A stretch of DNA of 64,000 nt, taken from contig NW_002476417.1 of assembly GCF_000189635.1 (NCBI RefSeq), positions 248,001-312,000 of the forward strand, read 5' to 3'. Below, piece after piece: positions 54,260 to 64,000 of this stretch (its first letter is position 1; every line of letters begins with the position of its first letter). The notes under the pieces were generated by a model, which did not search any database, was not told where the DNA came from, and saw nothing but the letters and a program-made list of their open reading frames with translations. Source of the DNA: Tetrahymena thermophila SB210. Lineage: Eukaryota; Ciliophora; Oligohymenophorea; Hymenostomatida; Tetrahymenidae. Made by a program: the position numbers and the translations under genes.

Positions 54260-54603
54260 ATTAAATATAATACGCTTTTGAATGTTTGCACGTTACAGAG
54301 GAGAATTTCTTAGGGGGTCTTACGTAATTAAAGATAAGGGAAAATTTAAGAAAAATTAAAAGTATAAACTGCTAAGCATGTTTTGCTACAAGATTTAAAA
54401 GCAAGCTAACACTTTGCCAAGTAGTAATTATAATTATAAAAAAAACAATTGAAAACAAAAACTTAAGTAAATCAAAAAATCCTTACTTTATCCCTCCTTC
54501 AGAGAAGCAAAAGAAAAATAAAAGCTGAAAAATCTCCCATAAATTATTTTATCATCCTACCATAACAAAAAATAAAACATCTCAAACTTTATTGCCTTTA
54601 AAA
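54260..54603. other. Upstream spacer of the intron-rich gene
   Basis: About 340 nt, slightly less AT-rich than other spacers, likely holding the promoter and 5' UTR of the gene at 54604. No defined element is recognised. Confidence 0.5.
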
Positions 54604-57600
54604 ATGTCTGCCCAACAAAGTAATTTCTTATTTAAATTTATTTTGACTTCTTCATCACTGTAAGAGTTTCTTCTTTGTTTGCTCTTCTCCACTTTTTAAT
54701 TTTTTAATTGACTTTAAAAAAAGATTAAAAATTTATCTTATATTCAACACTTACAATTATTTTTATTACTTTTTGTGTATTTTAGATATTCCTCCTAAAT
54801 GGGATTGGATCCCTTGCAATTATAACCTAAAGACTGAAGTCAAAAAGAAGGTAGTTGTCTGGAATTTATAACCTGCTATTGTTCTCACAAATCCTAATGA
54901 AGAAGTAAGCTCATTTTAAATACTCTTATTTGACTAAAATGAAATAATTTAATCTTCACTTCAAATCGATTGTTTTATTTAAATAATAACCTAAAAGACT
55001 TGAGTACTTTGAATAATACACACTATTTTTTTAAATAGTTGATTTTGTTTCTTTGATTCTATTTTTCTATTCTTTTAAAAACTAATAATTTACTTAGCTA
55101 TCCAAAGAGCGCAAAAAAAAATATATATATATATTTTTAATGTTTAATTGAAAATTTACTGATTTGGAATTGTTAGAGTTTCCTTCTCTGTTTTTTTATT
55201 AACTTTTAATTTATTAATTAATTAAAAGGGTCCTGATCCTCATGTTAAACTTTATATCGACACAGAAAAATCACTTCAATACACTGATGAGCTTGGTTGG
55301 AACTGGCACAAAAGTTGGAATCTACCCAACATTTCTGTCCGTCTTGAGGTATTTATAGAATTTTTTAATACTTTTATTTATTTAGTCTTAAACTCCATAA
55401 ATATATTTTCTTTTAAATATATTTTTTACATATTTATATTCTATTTAAATTTTGTTAACAATATCCTGTTAATAAATCCAAAATTTTCAAACAAAAAAAT
55501 AAATATTTCTTAAAATTTTTAAGGAATAAAGTCAAACGATTCATAATATGATCAAAAATTTTGAAATAATTCTATTTTTTTTGTTAATATTTCATATCAA
55601 TTAACATCATTTTAAATATCTATTATTTTAAATAAAAAGATTAAAGACGCACAAACAAACGAGTCACTCCTTTCTCCTAAAAATCTTTATGTAAATAAGA
55701 TTAGTATTATTTAATTGTAATTTGGACTTAAAAAATCAGAAAAAATAACAAAAAATAAATAAGTAAGTCTGATGAAGTGAGTGTGGAATTAAATTTTTAA
55801 AGAAATTAAACTTTATTGTTTGAAATAAGATACACAAATTTTTTTCTTTTTAATTTCACATTGCTTTTCAAATAATTTTTACATTTAAATTTATAGATAA
55901 ATGATTTGAATATAAATCTTTTTAACTTTTGTAAGCAATCAATATTTGCTTGAAACAAGAGTGAAGTAAAATAAATTGTAAAAATTTACTCTATAAAGTC
56001 AAGAAAAAAATTACTATTGAATAGAAAGCAGTATTATAAAATATCATCCGAATGTTTTATTAATAGCTTCACTTAAAATAAATAAAAAAGATATTATGTT
56101 TTTTAGACGTTATATTGAAATAACCAAAAGTTTTTTTTTGTTTCTGATTTTTTAATTAATCATAAAATTTCAAATTACAATTAAGTGAATAATTGAAGGT
56201 GTAAGTTATTAAAATAATTTTTTCTTCAATAGGCTCATATTTTTGCTGTTAAAGCTGTAATTGATCAACCTGATAACTTCCACTTAGTTGATGTTGGTAT
56301 TAGAGGTACAAGCAAGTTAGAATTAGTTAACGGCTAGGCCTTCTTCTAAGCCATCAAATTCTTTTCTACTTCTTATAACAATGAAGGTGTTAAGTTCCAC
56401 TTAGTCTTATGCATTTACATTATGAACGAAGATGATGATGTACCCAAAATTCTTAACGCAACTATTTCACCTCCTATTTTCGTTGACTCCAGAAAGTCTG
56501 CTAGAGACTCTTAAATTATGCTTGTAAATAATCATAACAACTTATTCACGCTTTTATGCATTTTAATACTTAAATTTTATTTAATTGAATATCCTAACAT
56601 CCAATTTAATATCAAGGAAAAGAAAATGAGTTCTTTTGTTGAACCCTTCCTTCCAGAAAATTTAGACAGAGCCTTCATCAAGAGAGAAAACAAAAAGAAA
56701 AATGATACCGAAATAAAAATCTTTAATACTTTAGATGGCTTATTTAATTACTTAACTGCTCCAAATATTCGTCATAAGGTAAAACAAACATATTAATTTG
56801 AAAATAAAGATCAAATACACAAAATACTAAAATCTCATATTTTTTTATCTTGTTTTTTAGATACTTTCAAAGCTGATTAATTAATTAAAATCTTTCTTCT
56901 GTTTTAATTTTTTCTTATTGAAGGAGATCAATCATAAAAGTCATATTTTGATTATTTTTTTAAATTTTACTTGGATATTTAATTGATACAATAATCTCCA
57001 ATATTCAAATTAGTAGATGCTATTGTTTACAATATTTACATTATTTATTTTTAATAATAAGGTTAAACATCCTTTGTTTTTAGCTCTCAAGTTCTCATAC
57101 TGTGTCAAGCTTTTCTACAACAATTAAATCTTGCAACAAAATAAGGTAACTTAGAATACTCTATTAAAATAAACATATAAATAAATAGATATCATAGATT
57201 ACACTAAAAATAAATGTGTTTAATAAATATAAAAAAAATTATATATATATATATCTACATACATGAATAAATGAATTAACTTTGATTTGTTTTAAAAAAT
57301 AGAATGAGCAACTCCTAGAACAATTACAAAAAAAATTGACAAAAGAACATTGTTCTAATAAGCCAGTAAATTCTACAGGCAGCACATTAGATGATAAATT
57401 CTTCATTTTGTATGTTGAAGAGTCTCCTGATAACTTCAAGCATAAGAAAATTAACGAAGCTATTGAATCCCTTGCTTGTCCTTCTCTTGGAATTATTTTC
57501 AGCTTAAACCGCTTACCTCCTATCTTTGACGATATTACTGGTGGTACTTAAGAAGGAGTCAATGAAATGATTTCTACTTACAGAAAATGCTACAGCAACT

Positions 57601-59026
57601 TACTCGCAGCTGCTAAGATGATTCGCTCTAGTGAAGCTGATGATGATGATGTAAAAACAAATAAATCTTCATTCCAAAAATAACATTATAAATTAATAAA
57701 AAATAAAGGATGGTGAAAGTATTAGTGAAGATGACGGAGAGCAAGAGAGCTACTCTGATGATGAAGGCCCTTCTTCTCAACCAGTCAAGAAGATTAAACC
57801 AAATCCTCCCGCAAGAGAAACCAAGTACAACAAGAGATAACCTAACAATGAATCTGAAGATGAAAGCGAAGAAGATAATGCTTACTAAGAGAAACCTGCT
57901 CCCAAAACAAATAAACCTGTATTTACTCCTTTTTTTAAATAATTTAATACCATACATAGATAAGTATAAAAAATATCATTCAAAAGCAAAATTAAATTTT
58001 AAATAAGTAAGTAGCAAAAATATTTACAAAAAATCAACTTGTTCACTTACTTACCCCTTCTAAAAATTTAAACTTATTTATCTAAATCATTACTCTCATT
58101 CAATAAACATTAAAGCCAAATATTTATTAAAATTATTCTTTAATAAAGTAGCAATAATTCAACACTAAAGTTGAAAATGTTAAAGACATGAACGGACCTG
58201 AAGATAATAACTGGAATGCAAATTCAAATATTCAAACCACTGCTTAATAACCTCAAATTATTAATAACACTTAAAAGGTTGCAAACAATCAAGCTGGTAT
58301 GGTTTAATCTTAGCCTTAGGCAGCTCAAGTTTAATAGCAAGGATAGTAAATGGGTCAAAATGTAATTTAAGGTGGTGAAGTCACTCAAACATCTCAAGGC
58401 TAATTTGCTTAGGGCTAATCTGGTCAATCTGCTATGAACCAACAAATGATGAAAACTGCTGGAATGGTTTAAAATCCTTAAATGGGATTCAATGGTTAAC
58501 CAGGAACTCCTTAAGCTGGCATGCCTTAATAATAATAAATGATGATGCCAAACATGGTTTTCCCTGGTCCAAACATGGCTATGAATCCTGGAATGGGTAG
58601 CATGATAATGATGCCAATGGGAGGTTTCCCTATGGGTGGTATGCCAGGTATGGTTATGCAATAATAATTCCCTCCATAAATGTAATTCGGTTAACCTTTT
58701 GTTATGTAGGGTCAAAATCCTTAGGAAGTTCCTTAAATGATGATGGGGTATAAAATTTTAATTTAATATCAATTTAAAATATATTAAAAAATAAATAAAC
58801 AAACTTATTTTTTGCTAATATAAAATTTTTAAAAATTTTAGAAATCCTATGGGCTATCCAGCAATGTGGGGAAATCCTCAAGGCTAATAACAAGGTGCAA
58901 ATCCTTAAGGAGCTCCTTTCAACACTATGATGATGGGAATGAGCCAAGGTCCTCAAGGTATAATAATTATCTATCAATTAAAATATATTAATTTAATTAA
59001 CTAATTATAAAGGAAATCCATAATGA
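54604..59026 (+). CDS. Unknown intron-rich protein with acidic linker and Met/Gly/Gln-rich tail
   Basis: Eleven exons: 54604-54619, 54786-54904, 55229-55348, 56233-56523, 56617-56778, 57062-57145, 57303-57650, 57709-57918, 58152-58747, 58842-58957, 59013-59026; all phases close, 691 aa. Exon 1 encodes only MSAQQ plus one base. Residues about 6-260 form a beta-rich domain (PPKWDWIPCNYN, LGWNWHKSWNLPNISVRLEA, VDVGIRGTSKLELVNGQAFF, KFHLVLCIYI, SPPIFVDSRKSARDSQ). I do not recognise it; a p53/STAT-like DNA-binding fold is a guess. An alpha-helical part follows (about 260-450), then a Ser/Asp/Glu block (ADDDDDGESISEDDGEQ), a basic KKIKPN patch, and a low-complexity tail of Gln/Met/Gly/Pro (MGGFPMGGMPGM). 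Codons are richer in C/G-ending forms than in neighbours, suggesting high expression. The donor of the 57919-58151 intron is uncertain. A separate gene starting at ATG 58188 is possible. Confidence 0.7.
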
Positions 59027-59847
59027 AGAACTCTCTATTTTACTGCCTTACTCTTTAATAAATTGCTGATATTTCAAACATATAATTCAATATAAATAAA
59101 TCTTTTAATTTAAAATAAATATAAATAAATAATAATTATTAATTTTGCACTAATCCATAAATAAATATATAAAGTATCTATTTACCTATCAATCAATCTC
59201 TTAAATTGCATTCTAATTCAAAAATATTTCTTCTTAATTATTTATTTATTGATTAATTATTTCTCAAAATCTTAAATATTTTCAAAAAAACCAAATGAAT
59301 AATCAATCTATAAATGTATCAATTAACCTCTAACTAAATATGTGTAAAAAATGAAGGAATAAAGAAGTAGAACTTAATTAATATAGTATATTTTATATAA
59401 ATTTAAAAAATACTTAACTCAAAGTATTGATTTTACTTTATTTTTATTTTCTTTAAAATTCAAATATTTAGGTTGTATAGTTATAATAATATGACTAAAA
59501 AAAATTATTAATATCTAATTTTGATAGATGAGAGATAGGAATTCAAAAAAAATATAAGGTAAATTAAGAAAATAACAAGCAACGCTTAAATTGCGAGTTA
59601 GAAACAAACAGTTGATTAGAAAGTTTGAATAAAATTTCAATTAGCGCTACTTAACAAAATATCAGTTTATTTTATTATCAATCAATCAATATTTGAAATC
59701 AAACATTCAAAATTGTTTATTAATAATTTACACTCTTTTTTCTTAATCAAACAAAATATTCCTTAAAAAATAATTTAAGTCTATCTCATTAAATAAGATA
59801 GTTAGTTCATTTAAAATATTTCAGAGCTTTAATAATATTTTATAGTT
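59027..59847. other. AT-rich intergenic DNA
   Basis: Spacer between two + strand genes. No coding frame or RNA seen. Confidence 0.6.
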
Positions 59848-62800
59848 ATGATTGACACAAATTCTTTAATAGAAAAAATAGTAGTAATTGGAATAGATCC
59901 TTTTAAAGAATGTAATTTGTTTAAATAAAAATAGCCAATTAGAGATTGTTAATAATCAATTATCAAGCATGTCTAATTGCAGCTAAAAATAATATTTTAA
60001 GTTTGTTTTTAACTTTATTTATTTAAAATATAGCTCTCACCTATGCAAATATAATTGAAGACTAAGTGCACCCTACATTTTTGGATATATACCCTTTTGA
60101 ATAATAAGAAACACCTAGCTACCTTGATAATTTCAAATTAGTAACTCATTTCAGATGATTTTTTGATTAGCATGTTTCACATAAAAATAAAATAAAATAA
60201 TATTAATTAATTGATTGGTAGTTTTAAATTTTTTTAAATCATATTAGTGGTGCTTTCCTGACGGGATTTCGATTTATAATGAAAATCTTTAAAAGATAAA
60301 TGGAATGTCAAAGAGCTTTTAGGCTTATCAACAAAATTCTCTTGCAGATAATTAAGAAGCGAATACAGGAAATATTATGGGTAAAAATTAACTTCATCAC
60401 TTTGTACTTACAAACCAAAATACAGAAAAAAAGTATTGTTCTTGCCTTATGATTCACGTATAAATAAATATTTTAGATTTTGAAGAAAAATAATTATGTT
60501 GTTTAGGCTACATCTAAAAATTTAATCAAATTTTATATTTATAAAGGAAGAAGTTTATATAAATCAAGATGAAAAATAAAAAGGACTTTCTTAAACAATT
60601 TAGCTACAAAGTAGTATGCAAAGTATTATTTACTTTTATAAACTATAAATTTTTTAATTAGTTTTTTTAATTTTGAAAGATGGCCACCTCATGAAGATAT
60701 ACGTTCCTAAAGCAATATGTCTCATATCTAGTTACCCAGTCCTAGAATTTTAAAAATAATTTTTAGCATTTATTTACAAATTCACAATTACAAGTAAGCT
60801 GACTAAGTAGCCTCCAAGATTATAAATATATTAGCATCTTTTTGAGAGATTTACTGGACTTCTCAAAGAAGAAGGTTCATTTTTTAAAGCAGAGAAAAAA
60901 TGGGATGAATAGGTGTTTTCTTAGACTTTGGATCATATTTAGCAATAGCCATAAAATAGTGAAATTGCAAAGCAATTTAAGTTAAAAGAAGAATATTTGA
61001 TAAATTTTTCTGTGTCTATGCTTTTTAGAGTCCACACATTACAAAATTTATTCTCCAAAAACACTGAAATAATCTTTAATATATCAAATGAAGAGATTTG
61101 CAGGTTAAGACCTTTTACTTAACAACAAAATAATTTTTTTTCACTTAGTAATTTTTCTTTCAGACCTTTATTTGAAAAGATTTCTATTAAGACTACAATA
61201 TCTTTATTGTAATCTATACTTTTAGAGAGATAAATTATATTAGTTTCCTCTAATCCAAATGAGATAATAAGCATTTGCGAGTCGCTATTTACTCTGATTT
61301 ACCCTCTTAAATGGGCTTGCATATATATTCCTCTTTTACCTTTGTAGTTGAGCGAAATGATTTCTGCTATGATGCCTTACATAATAGGTATAAGCAAAAA
61401 AAACTTTGATATCATCAAAAACAAGACTGATTTGAAAGATAAAGTTGTAGTTAACCTTGATGATGATACAGTAACTTAAGTAGAGGTAATATAAATCTTA
61501 CTATTTTAATTGAAAACTAATGTTTTATAAATAAAATATAGCTATTCCATCTTCCTGAATACTTATCAATGTATTTAACAACCAACTTTAAGGAACTTGC
61601 TAAAAAATTCTTTGCGACAAAAAATGAAGATTAGAAAAAGAAAAATGTGTGGTTTGAAATTATATTTTAGCTGAAAAAGATATTTTTGAACTTTATGACA
61701 TGCTTAATAAACAATATAACTCCATTCTTCCTATATTCTAGTAGTTTTGATAAGGATAATGTAGCTGCGAGAGACATTTTTGCAAAGACTGAGTATGTCT
61801 AAATTTTTGAACAAAATGAGAAATCTTTTATGACAGAAATTTGTTAAAATACAATGGTAAAAATATTTATTTGTTATCATTTTAGTAAATTTAAACATTT
61901 TAAAAAATAGATGTATTCAAAATTCCTTGAAGATTCCTACAGAATTTTATACATTACAGAATTTAAAAAAGAAGAAATTGATATAAGTAAAGACGATAAG
62001 GAAGATCTCCTTTTTTTCCTTAAGAACATCAAAAAAATCTAAAAAAGTCTACCTAAAGGAAATAGTGAAAAAAAATTTGATATTATTCTAAATCCTCTAA
62101 TTTTTTCTTCACTTGACTACGAGATTACTTCTTTAATAGATGAAGCTATCATAAATTACTAAAATCCTACAATTATAGATCTTACTCCTCATTTGATTAA
62201 ATATTTAAAATTTATTGAAAACAAAAATCCTGAGCAAGGCCCAACTTATTAGTAGGGATCTGCAAAACAAATAACATAAAATAAAATAGTGTTTAAGAAA
62301 CTCGAAAAGGAGTGGTTGATGCCTATTCCAAAACCTTCTGATAATATATTTGAAAAAGCAAAAGAAAATATTTAAGAGGTTCCAAAAAGCTTGTAAAACA
62401 ATATAAATAGCAACAATTAAAGTAGTAATACCAACCATAAATATTAAAAAAAATAAAACTTAGATGATTCTATTTAAAGTTAATCAACTGATAGAATTTA
62501 ACAGAGTTTGCATGGATCTGTTCAATAAAATGGTATTAAAAGTAGTTAACATCTAGGAAGTAATTAAAATTTTGCAACTGTTCCAAAGGAAAATTATAAG
62601 GATCCTTATTTAGTCGGTGAGTATTATTAAGAGCCCTCAGTCAGTTAAACTCCATTCAAATTCTCTAAAGCAGTTTTTATGGAGTATGACAACTGGCACA
62701 ACAGATAATTTCAATAAGAATTTGATAGAATAAATTTGAATTACCCAGGTAATAAACAATACATAGAAAAATTTGATATTTTTAAAGTACCTGAAACTCG

Positions 62801-64000
62801 TCCCTACGTTAAGAACATAGAAGAAATGATTTACATGCAAGATATTTTACAAAGATTAATTTATGAATCTAAAAACCAAAGCCAATAATAATAAATTAAA
62901 TAAAATTATTCTTAGACAAATTATTAAGAAAATACAAGAGGAAATTATTAACAGTAAAATATGCAATACATCTAAGAAAATCATTACTTTTCAGGTTAGT
63001 TAAAATAGAATCAACATATTCCAGCTAACCCTAGGTTTAATAAAAACTAATAAAATCAAACAACTCCATTAAATAGATATTTATAAAATTATACTTCTCA
63101 ATAAAATCACTCTCAATTACCACCTCTTCCTCCTGTATCTTTAGATGATAACAATATGTAGAATTTTAATACAAATACAGAAGATTAGTAATGTTCAAAC
63201 AGACAATCTAAATCACTAGCATAATTAAGAATGAAGAATATAATGAGTATCCCTCAACCTTAAAATTACTCTACCAATAGATTAGTACCTAATACACATA
63301 ATAGTTAATATCAATAGTAAAATATTACAAGATTTAATTCAACTAATAATAATAACAATAGTAGTGGTAATTTCTATGTTGAAAATAACCCAATAGTCAA
63401 TAACAATTAAACTCCAAATTAAAATTAAATTATTACTGCTCCATCATAAAGGTCTAGAAACAATTCGATAGAAGGTTAAACACAATAATTTAACTCGAAC
63501 ATTATGAACACGTAGCCATTACAACAAATTAATAAATTTTTACATCCATAACTTGATTAAAAGTAGTAAATACCTTCACATTTTGAATAGTTATAATTAA
63601 AAAAAGCATCAACTACAACGAATGCAAGAAACCAAAAGAGATTAAGTATATTTTAAGAGAAAACTGTAACTAATAATAATAGAAATAGCTTACTCCCACC
63701 AGCGCCTTAAAAACAAAATTACTAAACTGTTTAATCAAGGGAAAATTTAAATGAATTTGAGCAAAAAGAAAATCAAAACCCACTAACTTTAAATTTACAA
63801 TAAAATGATGATGAGAAATTTAATTAAAATATTGAAAATGTCAAAAATAATAATAATATTTCAAATATGGTTTCTAGAGAAAGAGCTCATCCCCATCATA
63901 GCAAAAATCCATCATGGGGTGGAAGTAATGATTATAATGATAAAAATATTTAACTTTAAAATAAAAATCAAGGCCAAAGATAATATTCCTCAAAGTAACC
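59848..64000 (+). CDS. DENN-domain protein (Rab GEF type), 3' partial
   Basis: Exons 59848-59911, 60034-60140, 60248-60457, 60547-60622, 60680-61103, 61164-61485, 61542-61856, then 61911 to the window edge, open throughout. Small introns (54-122 nt) all close in phase. The upstream DENN segment: EKIVVIGIDP, HPTFLDIYPFEQQETP, LWCFPDGI, HHFVLTNQNTEKKYCSCL. The core cDENN segment: KIYVPKAICLISSYPVLEFQ, QSILLERQIILVSSNPNEII, FTLIYPLKWACIYIPLLPLQ, SAMMPYIIGI. The order and 'YPLKW..IYIPLLP' signature are diagnostic. DENN proteins activate Rab GTPases by GDP/GTP exchange in membrane traffic; which Rab cannot be told. After about residue 620 a very long Asn/Gln/Ser-rich disordered tail continues past 64000. 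The donor of the 61104 intron is GTTAAG, less typical than the others. Confidence 0.9.

Noticed and set aside
58224..58715. 163-aa His/Leu-rich minus-strand ORF
   Set aside because: Antisense of the Met/Gly/Gln-rich exon; His and Leu come from reverse-complemented ATG/CAA/TAA codons.

Overview
This is ciliate nuclear DNA, most like an oligohymenophorean such as Tetrahymena. Every recognisable gene stays open only if TAA and TAG are read as glutamine and TGA is the sole stop. Spacers are extremely AT-rich, and introns are AT-rich with GTAA(A/T/G) donors and mostly TAG/CAG acceptors. A standard-code ORF search therefore cuts nearly every gene into fragments; the gene models here were rebuilt by hand with the ciliate code and phase-consistent introns. 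All function calls come from reading motifs. No search was run.

Layout. 1-354: 3' end of an unknown + strand gene. 587-3672 (+): degenerate kinase-like domain fused to Kelch repeats. 4646-5290: decayed Tc1/mariner transposase. 5467-5871 and 7152-8126 (+): two secreted cysteine-rich surface-type proteins. 8535-11524 (-): long coiled-coil protein. About 12575-12715: three perfect hairpins in a GC-richer island, a candidate structured RNA. 13043-14590 and 15872-17618 (-): paralogous two-transmembrane proteins. 17619-39742: about 22 kb that is nearly empty, holding two small N-acylated paralogs (27525-28271 and 34249-34848, both -) and some doubtful ORFs.

39743-42341 (+): MAK/ICK/MOK-type ciliary kinase. 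43927-50093 (+): large Sac3/GANP (TREX-2 mRNA export) protein in six exons. 50483-51711 (-): calcyphosin-like EF-hand protein, convergent with it. 53648-54259 (+): uncertain small gene. 54604-59026 (+): intron-rich unknown protein with an acidic segment and a Met/Gly/Gln-rich tail. 59848 to beyond the window end (+): DENN-domain protein, cut at 64000.

There is no operon logic; genes are individually spaced. The themes are tandem or local duplication (cysteine-rich pair, two-TM pair, acylated pair) and ordinary eukaryotic housekeeping (mRNA export, Rab regulation, calcium sensing, cilium-length kinase). The most novel items are the structured-RNA candidate, the acylated paralog pair with a conserved C-terminal tail, the unknown 691-aa protein, and the gene desert with a Cbs-like 10-mer. 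The last item, together with the transposon relic, raises the possibility of germline (micronuclear) origin.
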